Both the position numbers and the translations under genes were made by a program. 64,000 nucleotides of DNA from contig CP032507.1 in assembly GCA_008375315.1 (NCBI GenBank), positions 1,116,001 through 1,180,000 of the forward strand, read 5' to 3'. This DNA is from Ectothiorhodospiraceae bacterium BW-2 (lineage in GTDB: Bacteria > Pseudomonadota > Gammaproteobacteria > Thiohalomonadales > Thiohalomonadaceae). Shown here piece after piece: positions 1 to 13,233 of the stretch. The stretch's first letter is position 1. Every line of letters begins with the position of its first letter. The notes beneath the pieces were generated by a model. That model did no database searches, was not told the DNA's origin, and was given only the letters and a program-made list of their open reading frames with translations.

Positions 1-608
1 TCGTATGTCATGCCGCGATCCTCTTCATTCCAGTAGATCGCCTTCATTCGGACTAGATCGATAACCCCCTTAAAGTTCTCTTCAGCCCCGATATTGAGCT
101 GGATCGGCACTGCATTCGCGCCTAGACGCTCCCTAATCTGTCGCACCACGCGCAAAAAGTCGGCCCCAGATCGATCCATCTTATTGACAAATGCGATACG
201 GGGCACATGGTATTTGTTCGCTTGACGCCAGACAGTTTCAGACTGCGGCTCAACCCCCCCTACGGCACAAAAGACCGCACAAGCGCCATCAAGCACCCGC
301 AAGGAGCGCTCAACTTCAATGGTGAAGTCAACATGTCCTGGCGTATCGATGATATTGATGCGATGCTGCTCAAACTGCTGATCCATCCCCTGCCAGAAAC
401 AGGTCGTCGCCGCAGAGGTGATAGTAATCCCTCGCTCCTGCTCCTGCTCCATCCAGTCCATGGTGGCAGCCCCATCGTGAACTTCGCCAATTTTATGAGA
501 TACGCCGGTGTAAAATAGCACCCGCTCGGTTGTCGTCGTTTTGCCTGCGTCAATGTGGGCCATAATACCTACATTGCGATAGCGATTAATCGGTGTCTTT
601 CGTGCCAC
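1..608 (-). CDS. fusA: Elongation factor G, N-terminal part (runs off the window)
   Basis: This is the 5' end of fusA, the GTPase that moves tRNA and mRNA through the ribosome; about 202 codons are present. The reading starts at a GTG (608-606) with product [15 protein letters not shown], preceded by an AAGGA box 8 bases upstream. The P-loop AHIDAGKT, the switch region with RGITI, the DTPGHVDF motif and the NKMDR motif are all visible, so the GTPase domain is intact as far as it goes. It lies 24 bases downstream of rpsG in the classical rpsL-rpsG-fusA order. The rest of the gene is beyond position 1. Confidence 0.97.
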   Translation of the reverse strand, partial: MARKTPINRYRNVGIMAHIDAGKTTTTERVLFYTGVSHKIGEVHDGAATMDWMEQEQERGITITSAATTCFWQGMDQQFEQHRINIIDTPGHVDFTIEVERSLRVLDGACAVFCAVGGVEPQSETVWRQANKYHVPRIAFVNKMDRSGADFLRVVRQIRERLGANAVPIQLNIGAEENFKGVIDLVRMKAIYWNEEDRGMTY

Positions 609-632
609 GGTCTAGTCCTTACCTGTTCGCGC

Positions 633-1121
<489 letters not shown>

Positions 1122-1128
1122 TTAACGA

Positions 1129-1503
1129 TTATGATTTAGGACGCTTGGTGCCGTATTTGGAACGACCCTGCTTTCTGTCGTTTACACCGGCAGTATCAAG
1201 CGAACCGCGAACGGTATGGTAACGCACGCCCGGCAAGTCCTTAACACGCCCCCCGCGAATCAGCACGACTGAGTGCTCCTGCAGGTTGTGCCCCTCCCCC
1301 CCGATATAACTGGTCACTTCAAAACCGTTGGTCAAGCGAACACGAGCTACCTTACGCAGAGCCGAGTTCGGCTTTTTCGGGGTAGTGGTATAGACCCTAG
1401 TACATACACCGCGCCGTTGGGGACAAGCCTCCAGTGCGGGCACATTACTTTTGGCTCTTTTCGAAACTCGCGGTTTACGAACAAGCTGATTGATTGTTGC
1501 CAT
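1129..1503 (-). CDS. rpsL: 30S ribosomal protein S12
   Basis: S12 sits at the 30S decoding centre and affects accuracy. The 124-residue product has the family length and the conserved [16 protein letters not shown] and [13 protein letters not shown] segments. The lysines that change in classical streptomycin-resistant mutants are in their wild-type state in both segments. It is the first gene of the str operon in this window, 111 bases downstream of rpoC and behind a hairpin that probably ends most rpoBC transcripts. Its promoter must therefore lie in or near 1504-1560, where I could not pick out a convincing -35/-10 pair. Confidence 0.98.
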   Translation of the reverse strand: MATINQLVRKPRVSKRAKSNVPALEACPQRRGVCTRVYTTTPKKPNSALRKVARVRLTNGFEVTSYIGGEGHNLQEHSVVLIRGGRVKDLPGVRYHTVRGSLDTAGVNDRKQGRSKYGTKRPKS

Positions 1504-1560
1504 ATCCTCTCTAAATCTCCGGCGTCATATAACACAACAGGCCGGCTAGCCGACCCGTGC

Positions 1561-1590
1561 AAAAAAGAGGCGGAATTTTAGTGCCGCCTC
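1561..1590 (-). terminator. Intrinsic terminator after rpoC
   Basis: On the minus strand a 7-bp perfect stem (GAGGCGG pairing with CCGCCTC) with a 10-base loop is followed at once by six T residues (complement of 1561-1566). It lies 25 bases beyond the rpoC stop and before rpsL. This is a textbook rho-independent terminator separating the rpoBC and str transcription units. Confidence 0.85.
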
Positions 1591-1614
1591 CACTAAATGT
1601 CAAGTGCTGATTAG

Positions 1615-4600
1615 TCACGACTCACTAGTCGGTGCCTTCAGAAGGCTCTCTCGCTGCGACTCCCTCCTAGCTTCAAGAGTGGCGTTGGCTCTATTAGCCG
1701 CGTCCATCTCGTCATTAAAGACATCTTCGAACCGTTTTTTCCGCTCCGAGTGGTAGGCTAGACCGGTACCGGCTGGAATTAATCGGCCCACAATCACATT
1801 CTCTTTTAGGCCCCGTAGATCGTCTCGTTTACCGGTCACCGCCGCATCGGTTAAGACACGAGTTGTCTCTTGGAATGAGGCGGCAGAGATAAACGACTCG
1901 GTAGCGAGTGACGCCTTAGTAATCCCGAGCAGTAGCCTCTCATAACGGGCTGGCATTTTGTTATTTAGCTGCGCCTTTTCGTTCTCATCAAGCACAGCGG
2001 CGTATTCGACCTGCTCTCCCTTAAGGAACGGCGTATCACCGCCCTCCATAATTTCACACTTGCGCAGCATCTGCCGCACAATAACTTCAATATGCTTATC
2101 GTTAATCTTTACCCCTTGCAGACGATAGACATCTTGCACTTCATTAACGATATAGCGGGCTAGCTCTACAATTCCCTGTAGTCGCAGAATATCGTGCGGA
2201 TTGAGTTCGCCATCGACAATGACCTCCCCCTTGCCGACATGCTCCCCCTCAAACACATTAATGTGTCGCCATTTAGGGATCAACTCCTCGTAGTGCTCCC
2301 CCTCTGGCGGGGTTATCACCAGTCGCTGTTTCCCCTTAGTCTCCTTACCAAACGAGACGGTACCGCTAACTTCGGCCAAAATGGAGGACTCTTTCGGCTT
2401 TCTAGCCTCAAATAGATCGGCCACTCGCGGCAGACCCCCGGTAATATCACGGGTTTTAGAGGACTCCTGCGGAATACGGGCCAACACATCCCCCACACTG
2501 ACCTGATCACCATCAGAGAGTGATACAATCGCCCCAGAGGGGAGGAAGTATTGTGCCGGCAGATCAGTCCCGGGAATATTGAGATCATGCCCCGACTCAT
2601 CGACCAGTTTAACCATCGGCCGCTTATCTTTACCGGCCTGACCACGCTGTTTCGGATCGAGTACCACTAGCGAAGTCAGCCCAGTAATCTCATCGATCTG
2701 ACGGTTGACAGTAATCCCCTCTTCAAACTCAAATAGCTGTACCCGACCATCGATTTCGGTAATAACCGGGTGGGTGTGGGGATCCCAATTGGCTAAGATT
2801 GTCCCAGCCTCAACTCCCTGCCCCTCGGTGGCGTTAATGCGTGCGCCATAGGGGACTTTGTAGCGTTCGATCTCTCGCCCCTGATCATCAATAATCGCCA
2901 ACTCCCCTGAGCGCGATACCGCCACCGAGTAGCCATCTTTGTGGGTAACCGACTTGTTATTGTGCAGCCGCACACTTCCCGCTTTTTTGTTCTGAATATT
3001 ACTAATCGCCGCCGAGCGGGAGGCTGCCCCACCGATATGGAAAGTACGCATGGTTAGCTGTGTCCCCGGCTCGCCAATCGACTGTGCCGCAATGACCCCC
3101 ACTGCCTCACCCACATTCACTTGGTGCCCCCGAGCCAGATCACGGCCATAACAGGCAGAGCAGACCCCGTAACGGGTCTCACAGGTAATCGGTGAGCGAA
3201 CTTTGATAGTATCGATCGACATCGACTCTATCTGTTGCACCCACTGCTCATCGAGTAGGGTACCGCGTGGAATTAGCACTTCGCCGCTCGTATTAGAGAT
3301 CACATCATCGGCGACCACCCGTCCTAGTACCCGATCTTCGAGCAGTTCGACCACATCTCCCCCCTCAATGAGGGCCTGCATCTCTAACCCCTGAGTCGTT
3401 TGACAATCGGTCTCGACAATAACTAGATCTTGCGCCACATCGACCAGTCGTCGAGTCAGATAACCGGAGTTAGCCGTTTTTAACGCAGTATCAGCCAGAC
3501 CTTTACGGGCGCCATGAGTCGAAATAAAGTACTGCAATACCGATAGCCCTTCGAGGAAGTTAGCGGTAATCGGCGTCTCGATAATCGAACCATCCGGCTT
3601 AGCCATCAGCCCCCGCATACCGGCTAACTGCCGTATCTGTGCCGCACTCCCTCGGGCACCAGAGTCAGCCATCATGAAGATAGAGTTAAATGAGTCCTGT
3701 TTGACGCTATTCCCCTCCCGATCAAGTACCTCCTCTTTACCTAGACCATCCATCATCGCCTTAGCGACCTGATCATTAGTCCGAGACCAGATATCGACCA
3801 CCTTGTTATAGCGTTCGCCGTTAGTCACCAGACCCGAAATATATTGTGACTCGATCTCTTTCACCTCCTCATCGGCCTGAGCCAAAATATCGGCTTTTGA
3901 TGAGGGCACCACCATATCCTTAGCCCCAAATGACACCCCAGCACGAGTCGCCATCCTAAAGCCCAGATACATAAGTTGATCGGCAAAAATAACCGACTCT
4001 TTTAGACCTAAATGGCGATAGGCGTAGTTAATTAGCGCCGAAATTGCCTTTTTAACCATCGGTTTATTCACAATCTCAAACGGCATCCCCGGCGGTATAA
4101 TCTCAAACAGCATGGAGCGGCCGACGGTGGTATCGCGAAGGGAGCGATGCTCCTCTAGCTCACCTTGGTCATTATAGAGCTGCTCAACAATACGCACTTT
4201 GACTTGGGCATGGAGCTCAACTGCGCGATTTTCGTAGGCGCGAATCGCCTCTTTAATATCGGCAAAAGCCATCCCCTCCCCACGAGCATTGACTCTATCG
4301 CGAGTCATGTAGTAGAGCCCGAGTACCACATCTTGTGACGGCACAATAATCGGATCACCATTGGCAGGAGAGAGGACATTATTGGTTGACATCATCAGAC
4401 TACGAGCTTCGAGCTGGGCCTCTAGTGAGAGGGGCACATGCACTGCCATCTGGTCACCATCGAAGTCGGCGTTAAAGGCGGCGCAGACAAGCGGATGGAG
4501 CTGAATCGCTTTCCCCTCAATGAGCTGCGGCTCAAACGCCTGAATGCCGAGACGGTGCAGCGTCGGTGCTCGATTCAACATGACAGGATGCTGACGAATC

Positions 4601-5868
4601 ACCTCATCCAGAATATCCCACACCTCCGGACTCTCCCGCTCAACCAGTTTTTTCGCCGCCTTAATCGTGGTGGCTAGGCCACGCCGCTCCAGTTTGCTGA
4701 AGATAAACGGCTTAAACAGCTCCAGCGCCATCTTCTTTGGCAGACCGCACTGATGCAGTCTCAGCGTCGGCCCTACCACGATCACCGACCGGCCAGAGTA
4801 GTCCACCCTCTTTCCGAGTAGATTTTGCCGAAAACGGCCCTGCTTGCCCTTGATCATATCGGCTAACGACTTTAGCGGCCGCTTGTTTGAGCCGGTAATC
4901 GCCCGTCCGCGCCGACCATTATCTAACAGAGCATCGACCGCCTCTTGCAGCATCCGCTTCTCGTTACGGACGATAATATCGGGGGCATTGAGCTCTAGCA
5001 GCCGTTTAAGACGGTTATTACGGTTAATCACCCGCCGGTAGAGATCATTCAAATCAGAGGTCGCAAAACGCCCCCCCTCTAAGGGGACTAGCGGGCGCAG
5101 CTCTGGTGGCAGTACCGGTAGCACTGTCATCACCATCCACTCCGGTTTGTTCCCCGACTCTAAAAAGGCCTCAATTAGCTTCAGCCGCTTAGTCAGCTTC
5201 TTCAGCTTGGTTTCAGAGTTGGTATTGGGGATCTCATCGCGCAATCTGGCCGCCTCGACCTGTAGATCCATCTCCTTGAGCATAGCGTAGATCGCCTCAG
5301 CCCCCATTTTGGCCTCAAACTCATCCCCATACTCTTCAAACGCCTCAATGTGCGCCTCTTCGGTCAGCAACTTCCCCCGCTCTAGCTTGGTCATCCCCGG
5401 CTCGGTCACGACAAAAGCTTCAAAGTAGAGCACCCGTTCGATATCTCGTAGCGGCATATCGAGCAGCAGCCCCATGCGAGAGGGGAGGCTCTTTAAAAAC
5501 CAGATATGCGCGACCGGACAGGCTAGCTCAATATGGCCCATGCGCTCCCGTCGAACTTTGGAGAGGGTGACCTCAACGCCACACTTTTCACAGATCACCC
5601 CCCGATGTTTTAAGCGCTTATACTTACCACACAGACACTCATAATCTTTGACCGGACCAAAAATCTTGGCACAAAATAGCCCATCTCGTTCGGGACGAAA
5701 AGTCCGATAGTTAATCGTCTCCGGCTTCTTCACCTCGCCATAAGACCAAGAGCGAACCTTATCGGGGGAGGCTAAGCCGATACGAATGGCGTTAAAATCC
5801 TCTAAATGGCCCTGCTGTTTTATCAAATTGAGTAGGTCTTTCACTAATCTCTCCTCTTCGGAAATCAC
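1615..5868 (-). CDS. rpoC: DNA-directed RNA polymerase subunit beta'
   Basis: RpoC is the largest catalytic subunit of RNA polymerase. The 1417-residue product has the gammaproteobacterial length. The N-terminal zinc-binding cysteines ([13 protein letters not shown] then CEKCGVEV, residues about 70-90), the absolutely conserved NADFDGDQM loop that holds the catalytic magnesium (around residue 460), and the second zinc site near residues 815-895 ([15 protein letters not shown]) are all present. The tail ends [15 protein letters not shown]. It follows rpoB by 77 bases and is cotranscribed with it. No disruption is visible. Confidence 0.99.
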   Translation of the reverse strand: MISEEERLVKDLLNLIKQQGHLEDFNAIRIGLASPDKVRSWSYGEVKKPETINYRTFRPERDGLFCAKIFGPVKDYECLCGKYKRLKHRGVICEKCGVEVTLSKVRRERMGHIELACPVAHIWFLKSLPSRMGLLLDMPLRDIERVLYFEAFVVTEPGMTKLERGKLLTEEAHIEAFEEYGDEFEAKMGAEAIYAMLKEMDLQVEAARLRDEIPNTNSETKLKKLTKRLKLIEAFLESGNKPEWMVMTVLPVLPPELRPLVPLEGGRFATSDLNDLYRRVINRNNRLKRLLELNAPDIIVRNEKRMLQEAVDALLDNGRRGRAITGSNKRPLKSLADMIKGKQGRFRQNLLGKRVDYSGRSVIVVGPTLRLHQCGLPKKMALELFKPFIFSKLERRGLATTIKAAKKLVERESPEVWDILDEVIRQHPVMLNRAPTLHRLGIQAFEPQLIEGKAIQLHPLVCAAFNADFDGDQMAVHVPLSLEAQLEARSLMMSTNNVLSPANGDPIIVPSQDVVLGLYYMTRDRVNARGEGMAFADIKEAIRAYENRAVELHAQVKVRIVEQLYNDQGELEEHRSLRDTTVGRSMLFEIIPPGMPFEIVNKPMVKKAISALINYAYRHLGLKESVIFADQLMYLGFRMATRAGVSFGAKDMVVPSSKADILAQADEEVKEIESQYISGLVTNGERYNKVVDIWSRTNDQVAKAMMDGLGKEEVLDREGNSVKQDSFNSIFMMADSGARGSAAQIRQLAGMRGLMAKPDGSIIETPITANFLEGLSVLQYFISTHGARKGLADTALKTANSGYLTRRLVDVAQDLVIVETDCQTTQGLEMQALIEGGDVVELLEDRVLGRVVADDVISNTSGEVLIPRGTLLDEQWVQQIESMSIDTIKVRSPITCETRYGVCSACYGRDLARGHQVNVGEAVGVIAAQSIGEPGTQLTMRTFHIGGAASRSAAISNIQNKKAGSVRLHNNKSVTHKDGYSVAVSRSGELAIIDDQGREIERYKVPYGARINATEGQGVEAGTILANWDPHTHPVITEIDGRVQLFEFEEGITVNRQIDEITGLTSLVVLDPKQRGQAGKDKRPMVKLVDESGHDLNIPGTDLPAQYFLPSGAIVSLSDGDQVSVGDVLARIPQESSKTRDITGGLPRVADLFEARKPKESSILAEVSGTVSFGKETKGKQRLVITPPEGEHYEELIPKWRHINVFEGEHVGKGEVIVDGELNPHDILRLQGIVELARYIVNEVQDVYRLQGVKINDKHIEVIVRQMLRKCEIMEGGDTPFLKGEQVEYAAVLDENEKAQLNNKMPARYERLLLGITKASLATESFISAASFQETTRVLTDAAVTGKRDDLRGLKENVIVGRLIPAGTGLAYHSERKKRFEDVFNDEMDAANRANATLEARRESQRESLLKAPTSES

Positions 5869-5945
5869 TTATCGCATGAATCGGGTTATCGTGCCGCTCA
5901 CCCACTAAAGGGTCGGCACGACATGGACGGTTATGGTAAACGGGA

Positions 5946-8900
5946 CTACTCTCCCTCCAACTCAATATCGATCCCCAGGGCTCGAATCTCCTTAATCAGT
6001 ACATTAAACGACTCCGGCATCCCCGCATCCATACGGTGATCACCATCGACAATGTTTTTATACATTCGGGTACGGCCATTGACATCATCTGATTTAACCG
6101 TCAGCATCTCCTGCAAAGTATAGGTCGCCCCATACGCCTCCAGCGCCCACACCTCCATCTCACCGAAGCGCTGCCCACCAAACTGGGCTTTCCCCCCCAG
6201 AGGCTGCTGCGTGACTAGGCTGTAGGGGCCGGTAGAGCGGGCGTGCATCTTGTCATCGACTAAATGGTTCAACTTCAGCATATACATATAGCCAACGGTG
6301 ACCGGTCGCTCAAACGCTTCGCCAGAACGGCCATCATAGAGGGTCGTCTGCCCCGTGACCGGCAGATCAGCGAGCTTGAGCATATACTCCAGATCATGCT
6401 CCTCCACGCCATCAAAGACCGGTGTGGCCATCGGCACCCCAGCGCGCAGATTCTTAGCTAGCTCCACCACTTCGCTATCGCTCAGTGAGTCGATCTGCTC
6501 CTGTTTACCGCTACAGTTGTTATAGATATCATGCAAAAAGCTGCGCAAGGTGGAGATCGCCTGCTGCGACTGCTGATAACTATCTAACATACGACCTATC
6601 TTCTCTCCCAACCCCTTCGCTGCCCAGCCTAAATGGGTCTCTAGCACCTGACCGACATTCATCCGCGACGGCACCCCTAGCGGATTTAGCACCACATCGA
6701 CCGGAACACCGAACTCATCGTAGGGCATATCTTCAACCGGCACGATCATAGAGATAACCCCCTTGTTACCATGGCGACCGGCCATCTTATCGCCAGGCTG
6801 AATCCGCCGCCGTACCGCTAGATAGACCTTCACCATCTTCAACACCCCAGGCGCTAGATCATCGCCTTGGGTTAACTTCTTGCGCTTATCTTCGAACTGC
6901 GCCTCAAAATTTTTACGCTGTTCGCTCAGTTGCACTTTAATCGACTCTAGCTGGCTATTGAGCTCATCCTCTTCCATGCGCAGCTCAAACCACTTCTCTC
7001 TAACCACCCCATCCAGATAGGTCTCGGTTAGCGTATCCCCCGCCTTCAAGCGATTAGGGCCACCTAGCGCCTTTTTACCGACTAGGAGCCGACGCATACG
7101 GCCATAGCCATCCTCCTCCATGATGCGCTGCTTATCTTTTAGATCCTTGCGAATTTCGTTCAGCTCCGCCTCTTCAATTTGGTGCGCTCGCTTATCTTTA
7201 TCTAACCCATCACGGGTAAAGACCTGCACCCCAATGACAGTGCCTTGGGTGCCTGAAGAGACTCGCAGTGAAGAGTCTTTAACATCAGAGGCCTTGTCAC
7301 CAAAGATGGCCCGCAATAACTTCTCTTCTGGAGTTAACTGCGACTCCCCCTTCGGGGTCACCTTACCGACCAGAATATCGCCCGGCTTCACCTCCGCCCC
7401 GACATAGACAATCCCCGACTCATCGAGTTTACCTAAAGCGCTCTCGCTAACATTAGGGATGTCGGCAGTAATCTCCTCTGGTCCTAATTTGGTATCGCGA
7501 GCAATACAGGTGAGCTCCTCAATATGGATAGTGGTAAAGCGATCCTCCTGTACCACCCGTTCAGAGATAAGAATAGAGTCCTCAAAGTTATAGCCGTTCC
7601 ACGGCATAAAGGCGACCCGCATATTCTGCCCGAGCGCGAGCTCGCCCATATCGGTCGAAGGGCCATCGGCCAGACAGTCGCCTCGGGCAATCACATCTCC
7701 CGGTTTGACCAGTGGCCGCTGATTAATACAGGTATTCTGATTCGAACGGGTATATTTAATCAGGGTATAGATATCGACCCCAGGTTCCCCCGCTTCGGTC
7801 TCCTCATCATTGACCCGAATCACAATTCGGCCCGAATCGACCGAGTCAACCACCCCACCACGACGAGCCACGACCGTCACCCCAGAGTCGATGGCCACAG
7901 TTCGCTCCATGCCAGTGCCTACCAGCGGCTTATCGGCCCGCAGAGTCGGTACCGCTTGGCGCTGCATATTCGACCCCATTAGCGCTCGGTTCGCATCATC
8001 GTGCTCCAAAAACGGGATCAGTGAGGCAGCTACCGAGACAATCTGCTTCGGCGAGACATCGACATAATCGACCTCCAGCTTCGGTTTGAGGGTAAACTCG
8101 TTCTGGTGACGACAGGAGACTAGATCATCGGTCAAGCGCCCTTCGCTATCGACCGCCACATTGGCCTGAGCGATGACAAACTCGTTTTCATTGATCGCTG
8201 AAAGATAGTCGATCTCATCGGTCACCTGCCCATCGACGACTTTACGATAAGGGGTCTCTAAAAACCCATAATTATTAGTACGAGCATAGACCGCCAGTGA
8301 GTTAATTAGACCGATATTTGGCCCCTCAGGGGTCTCAATCGGACAGACACGACCGTAGTGGGTCGGGTGGACATCGCGCACCTCAAATCCAGCCCGCTCC
8401 CGAGTCAGCCCCCCCGGGCCTAGCGCCGAAATCCGTCGCTTATGGGTAATTTCAGAGAGCGGATTATTTTGATCCATAAACTGCGATAGCTGGCTAGAGC
8501 CGAAAAACTCCTTAATCGCCGCCGAGACCGGTTTAGCATTAATCAGCTCTTGTGGCATCAGATTTTCGCTCTCGGCGAGCGATAAGCGCTCTTTTACCGC
8601 CCGCTCGACCCGCACTAAACCGACACGAAACTGGTTTTCGGCCATCTCGCCGACACTTCGTACCCGCCGGTTACCGAGGTGATCGATATCATCGACACTC
8701 CCCTTACCATTACGAATATCGAGCAGCGTCTCGACCACCGCCAAAATATCCTCTTTCGAGAGAGTCCCCTCACCGACTACCTCCTCTCGACCAACGCGGC
8801 GGTTGAACTTCATTCGCCCCACTTCCGAGAGATCGTAGCGCTCAAAAACGAAGAAGAGGCCATCGAACAGACTCTCTGCTGCCTCTTTAGTCGGTGGCTC

Positions 8901-10034
8901 CCCTGGACGCATCATGCGATAGATCTCAACCAACGCCTCTAATTTATTAGTCGTCGAGTCGATACGCAGCGTATCGGAGATAAACGGCCCGTGATCGAGA
9001 TCATTAGTAAAGATCGTCTTAAAGTCACTCACCCCACTCTCACGCAGACGGGTCAGCAGCTCTTCGGTCAGCTCATCGTTAGCCGCAGCTACAATCTCAC
9101 CACTCTCGCCATCGACAATATCGTGCGCTAAGACGCGACCGATGAGCGCCTCATCCCCTAGGTCGATAAATTCGATATTCGCGTTATCGAGCAGCCGGAC
9201 ATGGCGGGCGGTCATCTTTTTCCCCTTCTCCACCACCACCTCACCATCGACGACAATATCGGTCGGGGCGGTCTCCCCCCGCATCCTCTCGGCGACAAAA
9301 CGGATCCTCGCCCCCTCCCCCTCTTGGAGCTGAATCTCATCTTGCTCAAAAAAGCGCGCTAAAATCTCTTCGGTCGTGTAGTCAAGCGCCCGTAATAGCA
9401 CGGTTGCCGGCAGTTTACGCCGCCGATCGATACGCACAAACAGACAATCTTTCGGATCAAACTCAAAGTCGAGCCAAGAGCCGCGATAGGGGATCACTCG
9501 CGCACTAAAGAGCAGCTTACCCGAGGAGTGGGTCTTACCCTTATCGTGCTCAAAAAAGACCCCAGGCGAACGGTGGAGCTGGGAGACAATCACCCGCTCA
9601 GTGCCATTAATCACAAAGGTGCCGTTCTCGGTCATTAGGGGCAGCTCCCCCATATAGACCTCTTGATCTCGCACCTCTTTCACATTTTTATTGGCCGAAT
9701 CTTTATCATAGATAATCAGACGCAGCTTAACTCGCAGTGGCGCGGCGTAGTTTAGACCACGAGTACGGCACTCATTGACATCAAACCCCGGACGCCCCAG
9801 AGTGTAGCTGACATACTCCAGCGCCGCATTACCGGAGTAGCTTTCGATAGGAAAAACCGAAGAGAAAGCGGCGTGCAGACCGGTCTTTTTCCTCGCCTCG
9901 CTATCGGCATCGAGCGCCATGAACTTTCGGTATGACTCTAGCTGAGTGGAGAGCAGATAGGGGACATCCAAAATTCCTGGACGCTTGCCGAAATCTTTAC
10001 GAATACGTTTTTTCTCTGTGTACGAATAGGCCAT
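5946..10034 (-). CDS. rpoB: DNA-directed RNA polymerase subunit beta
   Basis: RpoB forms the other half of the polymerase active cleft. The 1362-residue product starts [16 protein letters not shown], as in other gammaproteobacteria. The rifampicin pocket reads [20 protein letters not shown] and then [19 protein letters not shown], which is the wild-type, sensitive form. The C-terminal switch and flap segments ([34 protein letters not shown]) are intact. It is 219 bases downstream of rplL. In E. coli that spacer holds an attenuator and an RNase III site; here I see T-rich and hairpin-prone sequence but cannot define an element. Confidence 0.99.
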   Translation of the reverse strand: MAYSYTEKKRIRKDFGKRPGILDVPYLLSTQLESYRKFMALDADSEARKKTGLHAAFSSVFPIESYSGNAALEYVSYTLGRPGFDVNECRTRGLNYAAPLRVKLRLIIYDKDSANKNVKEVRDQEVYMGELPLMTENGTFVINGTERVIVSQLHRSPGVFFEHDKGKTHSSGKLLFSARVIPYRGSWLDFEFDPKDCLFVRIDRRRKLPATVLLRALDYTTEEILARFFEQDEIQLQEGEGARIRFVAERMRGETAPTDIVVDGEVVVEKGKKMTARHVRLLDNANIEFIDLGDEALIGRVLAHDIVDGESGEIVAAANDELTEELLTRLRESGVSDFKTIFTNDLDHGPFISDTLRIDSTTNKLEALVEIYRMMRPGEPPTKEAAESLFDGLFFVFERYDLSEVGRMKFNRRVGREEVVGEGTLSKEDILAVVETLLDIRNGKGSVDDIDHLGNRRVRSVGEMAENQFRVGLVRVERAVKERLSLAESENLMPQELINAKPVSAAIKEFFGSSQLSQFMDQNNPLSEITHKRRISALGPGGLTRERAGFEVRDVHPTHYGRVCPIETPEGPNIGLINSLAVYARTNNYGFLETPYRKVVDGQVTDEIDYLSAINENEFVIAQANVAVDSEGRLTDDLVSCRHQNEFTLKPKLEVDYVDVSPKQIVSVAASLIPFLEHDDANRALMGSNMQRQAVPTLRADKPLVGTGMERTVAIDSGVTVVARRGGVVDSVDSGRIVIRVNDEETEAGEPGVDIYTLIKYTRSNQNTCINQRPLVKPGDVIARGDCLADGPSTDMGELALGQNMRVAFMPWNGYNFEDSILISERVVQEDRFTTIHIEELTCIARDTKLGPEEITADIPNVSESALGKLDESGIVYVGAEVKPGDILVGKVTPKGESQLTPEEKLLRAIFGDKASDVKDSSLRVSSGTQGTVIGVQVFTRDGLDKDKRAHQIEEAELNEIRKDLKDKQRIMEEDGYGRMRRLLVGKKALGGPNRLKAGDTLTETYLDGVVREKWFELRMEEDELNSQLESIKVQLSEQRKNFEAQFEDKRKKLTQGDDLAPGVLKMVKVYLAVRRRIQPGDKMAGRHGNKGVISMIVPVEDMPYDEFGVPVDVVLNPLGVPSRMNVGQVLETHLGWAAKGLGEKIGRMLDSYQQSQQAISTLRSFLHDIYNNCSGKQEQIDSLSDSEVVELAKNLRAGVPMATPVFDGVEEHDLEYMLKLADLPVTGQTTLYDGRSGEAFERPVTVGYMYMLKLNHLVDDKMHARSTGPYSLVTQQPLGGKAQFGGQRFGEMEVWALEAYGATYTLQEMLTVKSDDVNGRTRMYKNIVDGDHRMDAGMPESFNVLIKEIRALGIDIELEGE

Positions 10035-10253
10035 CAGTTTTCCTCTGTAATACCCCTAAAGCGTGCGCCAATCTTTTGAATCGCCTCACAGCGTCCCTCA
10101 AACAGTGGCTTTTTTCAGCAAGAAAAGGCCGGCAACTGAGCGTTACCAGCCATTTTTTAAAAATCAGTGCGCCCTCCTTGGCTAGCAGATTCCCTTGCAC
10201 CTCGTCAAAAATACCTGTGACGATACGGATTCCTCTAAAATAACTCAGAAGAG

Positions 10254-10634
10254 TTACTTCAGCTCGACAGTCGCTCCTGCCTCTTCGAGCTTCTTCTTCA
10301 GATCTTCAGCCTCTTCCTTAGAAGCTGCCTCTTTAACGGTAGCCGGTACACCCTCTACCATATCTTTGGCCTCTTTCAGACCTAAACCGGTAATAGCGCG
10401 AACGGCCTTAATGACGCTCACTTTGTTCTCGCCAAAGCTGCTCATAATGACATCAAATTCGGTCTGCTCTTCGGCAGCGGCAGCGCCATCGCCCCCTCCC
10501 GCCGGTGCCGCGACAGCAACAGCTGCTGCGGCAGTGACCCCAAACTTCTCCTCCATTGCAGAGATAAGATCAACCACCTCCATGACACTCATGTTGGCAA
10601 TTGCTTCGAGAATATCGTCTTTCGATACGGCCAT
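10254..10634 (-). CDS. rplL: 50S ribosomal protein L7/L12
   Basis: L7/L12 forms the flexible ribosomal stalk that recruits translation factors. From the chosen ATG at 10634 the product is 126 residues, [12 protein letters not shown]..., the family length. A longer reading from a TTG 15 bases upstream would place the start on top of the GGAG ribosome-binding site, so it is rejected. An N-terminal dimerisation helix, an Ala/Gly hinge ([14 protein letters not shown], about residues 35-50) and the C-terminal domain with [13 protein letters not shown] are visible. It follows rplJ, as usual for the stalk operon. Confidence 0.98.
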   Translation of the reverse strand: MAVSKDDILEAIANMSVMEVVDLISAMEEKFGVTAAAAVAVAAPAGGGDGAAAAEEQTEFDVIMSSFGENKVSVIKAVRAITGLGLKEAKDMVEGVPATVKEAASKEEAEDLKKKLEEAGATVELK

Positions 10635-10712
10635 TGTAAAATTCTCCAAAAATTTTATCAGGTGTTAAATAAGTAGATTCTGAAATTACAGCAAACGGGG
10701 CTGTCGTTAAGC

Positions 10713-11240
10713 CTACGCGGCCTCTTTCTGATCGCGGATTGCCGCCACCGTACGAACCAGTTTGCCCGGAACCTCGTTGAGGGTACGAGCCAGCTTCTCT
10801 ACTGGTGCCTTCATAACAGACATCAGCATCGAAATCGCCTGATCCTTGGTTGGCATCTTAGCTAGCCGATCTAGTTCAGTGGCCGGCAACATCTGCCCAC
10901 CAATAGAGACCAGCTTAACCTCAAGCTTGGGATTCAGCTTGGCAAAATCCTTCACGACCCGAGCGGCACAGCCGGGATCTTCCATCGAAAAGGCCAATAC
11001 CAGTGGTCCGACCAAGCCGTCGCTCATGCACTCAAATTCGGTGCCCTGAATCGCACGACGGGCGAGATTATTCTTCACCACCCGCAGATAGACCCCCTCT
11101 TTACGCGCTTCCGCACGCAGAGCTGTCATCTGAGCCGAACTTAACCCGTTATACTCCGCGGCGACTGCCGCATAGGCAGTCGTTGCAACTTCAGCAACCT
11201 CGCTTACGATGCTCTTCTTCTGATCAAGATTTAGCGCCAT
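10713..11240 (-). CDS. rplJ: 50S ribosomal protein L10
   Basis: L10 anchors L7/L12 dimers to the ribosome and represses its own operon. The 175-residue product starts MALNLDQKKSIVSEV and carries the conserved RVVKNNLARRA segment (residues about 53-63). The C-terminal helices that bind L7/L12 follow. It sits 212 bases downstream of rplA, a gap that carries the structured leader annotated separately, and 78 bases upstream of rplL. Confidence 0.98.
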   Translation of the reverse strand: MALNLDQKKSIVSEVAEVATTAYAAVAAEYNGLSSAQMTALRAEARKEGVYLRVVKNNLARRAIQGTEFECMSDGLVGPLVLAFSMEDPGCAARVVKDFAKLNPKLEVKLVSIGGQMLPATELDRLAKMPTKDQAISMLMSVMKAPVEKLARTLNEVPGKLVRTVAAIRDQKEAA

Positions 11241-11452
11241 GCGACATTACCTCAATACCTAAGCTGTTCGCTGAACAGCCATCCATTAAACAAAAGAGCA
11301 GAGTTCTGCTCCCCGACTATACGGTGGCTTGCAGCTAATGCTGCCAAACACCGTCTGCGTGGGCCTGCTCTCCATAGCAAATTAAGGCAAAGCCACCCAC
11401 GGTCTATGACGATGCTGGTTCGTTGTCCAGCATGCCGTAGAAAAAATAAAAC
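11241..11452 (-). promoter_or_regulatory. Probable L10 leader of the rplJL-rpoBC transcript
   Basis: The 212-base gap between rplA and rplJ holds several stem-loops on the minus strand. In transcription order these are GCTGG/CCAGC near 11420, a long GGTG...CACC arm pair enclosing GCAGC...GCTGC near 11310-11370, GAGCAG/CTGCTC at 11296-11311 followed by TTTTGTTT, and a perfect GCTGTTC/GAACAGC stem at 11263-11279. The place and the nested-stem layout match the L10 leader, where L10-L7/L12 binds its own mRNA. The hairpin plus T-run resembles an attenuator. Identity is inferred from position and stems, not from a covariance-model match. Confidence 0.6.
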
Positions 11453-12151
11453 CTATTTAATCGTCAATGAGCTCTGATCGATACCCACGCCCCCCCCCAT
11501 GGTGGTAGAGAGGGAGATTTTACGCAGATAGATCCCTTTAGAGGTCGAAGGTTTCAGCTTTTGCAGATCACTAATCAACGCATGCAGGTTCCCTTTTAGA
11601 GCCTCATTATCGAAATCCACCTTACCGATAGTGGTGTGGATAATACCCGATTTATCAGTCCGAAAACGCACCTGACCCGCTTTAGCATTTTTAACCGCTG
11701 TCGCGACATCGGCAGTCACCGTACCGACTTTAGGGTTAGGCATTAAACCACGAGGCCCTAGAATTTGGCCTAACTGTCCGACAACACGCATCGCATCGGG
11801 GGAGGCAATGACGACATCAAAATTGAGCTCGCCACCTTTAATCGTTTCGGCTAAATCGTCCATACCGACCAGATCAGCACCCGCCTCAGTCGCTGCCGCA
11901 GCATTAGGCCCTTGGGTAAAGACAGCGACCCGAACACTCTTGCCCGTTCCGTGAGGTAGGACGCAGGAGCCTCGTACCACCTGATCTGATTTGCGCGGAT
12001 CAACACCTAGATTGACACTAGCATCAATCGATTCGGTGAACTTTGCTCTAGGTAGAGATTTAAGTAGCTCTAACGCCTCATCAATAGCGTAAAAACGGGT
12101 AGCATCGATCGTCTCCCTAATGAGCCGCATCTTCTTCGATAGTTTGGCCAT
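11453..12151 (-). CDS. rplA: 50S ribosomal protein L1
   Basis: L1 binds 23S rRNA at the E-site stalk and, in enterobacteria, represses rplKA. The 232-residue product has the usual length. The family stretch [15 protein letters not shown] is visible near residue 130, with the RNA-binding regions at both ends. It follows rplK with only two bases between stop and start, indicating translational coupling. Confidence 0.98.
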   Translation of the reverse strand: MAKLSKKMRLIRETIDATRFYAIDEALELLKSLPRAKFTESIDASVNLGVDPRKSDQVVRGSCVLPHGTGKSVRVAVFTQGPNAAAATEAGADLVGMDDLAETIKGGELNFDVVIASPDAMRVVGQLGQILGPRGLMPNPKVGTVTADVATAVKNAKAGQVRFRTDKSGIIHTTIGKVDFDNEALKGNLHALISDLQKLKPSTSKGIYLRKISLSTTMGGGVGIDQSSLTIK

Positions 12152-12153
12152 CG

Positions 12154-12588
12154 TTATACCACTCCCTCTGTCTCAAGCCCCATACTTTTCGCCGTTCCGG
12201 CAATGGTGCGCACCGCCGCATCAAGATCGGCTGCCGATAGATCAGGTGCCTTCGTTTTGGCAATCTCTTCGAGCTGCTCACGAGTCAACCGACCGACTTT
12301 GTCGCGATTCGGAACCGCTGATCCGCTTTTGATTCCTGCCGCCTTTTTTAACAAAATCGACGCAGGGGGGGTCTTGGTGACAAAGGTAAAGCTGCGGTCA
12401 CTATAGACGGTAATCACAACCGGAGTCGGCAACCCCTGCTCCATCGTCTGGGTCGCGGCATTAAATGCCTTACAAAACTCCATAATATTGACACCGTGTT
12501 GACCGAGTGCCGGGCCGACAGGAGGGCTCGGATTAGCCTGTCCGGCCTTGACCTGCAGCTTGACATAAGCCTGAATCTTTTTAGCCAT
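12154..12588 (-). CDS. rplK: 50S ribosomal protein L11
   Basis: L11 forms the GTPase-associated centre with 23S rRNA and is needed for RelA activation. The 144-residue product contains the conserved [22 protein letters not shown] segment in two visible halves and the C-terminal RNA-binding domain with TKSMGLE near the end. It begins 107 bases downstream of nusG. That spacer probably carries the L11 operon control region, but no clean promoter was identified. Confidence 0.98.
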   Translation of the reverse strand: MAKKIQAYVKLQVKAGQANPSPPVGPALGQHGVNIMEFCKAFNAATQTMEQGLPTPVVITVYSDRSFTFVTKTPPASILLKKAAGIKSGSAVPNRDKVGRLTREQLEEIAKTKAPDLSAADLDAAVRTIAGTAKSMGLETEGVV

Positions 12589-12694
12589 AAATGAATCTCC
12601 GTGGGTAGTAACGCCTTACGGCTCCCCTATATATTGATACCATAGTCAATCAATGGCACCGCGCTAGCTATCGCGGTACCACATCGTTACCACT

Positions 12695-13228
12695 CTAACC
12701 CTTTTCGACCTGACTAAACTCCAGATCAACCGGGGTTGAGCGACCAAAGATTAGCACAGCCACCCGAAGCCGATTCTTTTCGTAATCGACCTCTTCGACC
12801 ACACCATTAAAATCATTAAAGGGGCCATCGGTTATGCGTACCATCTCACCCGCCTCAAATAGCACTTTAGGTCGTGGTCGCTCGCTTCCTTCCTGCACTC
12901 GGTCAAGAATCGCCTGCGCCTCTTTTTCGGTAATCGGTGCCGGTTTATCACTCGTGCCGCCGATAAAACCCATGACCCGAGGGACATCCCTAACTAAATG
13001 CCAAGTCTCCTCATCCATCTCCATCTGGACAAGCACATAACCGGGAAAGAACTTGCGCATAGTGTTTCGCTTCTGGCCATCACGCATCTCCACCACCTCT
13101 TCGGTGGGAACCAGAATCTGGCCGAAGCGCTCTTGTAGGCCATAACGGTTAATGCGCTCCTCTAGTGAGCGCTTCACATGGCTCTCAAAGCCAGAGAAGG
13201 CGTGCACAACATACCAACGAAGCGCCAT
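12695..13228 (-). CDS. nusG: Transcription termination/antitermination factor NusG
   Basis: NusG binds RNA polymerase and links it to Rho or the ribosome. From the ATG at 13228 the product is 177 residues, starting [15 protein letters not shown], the family start and length. A longer in-frame reading reaches back into secE and is rejected. The NGN domain (residues 3-120, with [16 protein letters not shown]) and the C-terminal KOW domain ([21 protein letters not shown], quoted in part) are intact. It starts five bases after the secE stop, so the two are coupled. Confidence 0.97.
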   Translation of the reverse strand: MALRWYVVHAFSGFESHVKRSLEERINRYGLQERFGQILVPTEEVVEMRDGQKRNTMRKFFPGYVLVQMEMDEETWHLVRDVPRVMGFIGGTSDKPAPITEKEAQAILDRVQEGSERPRPKVLFEAGEMVRITDGPFNDFNGVVEEVDYEKNRLRVAVLIFGRSTPVDLEFSQVEKG

Positions 13229-13233
13229 CGCGA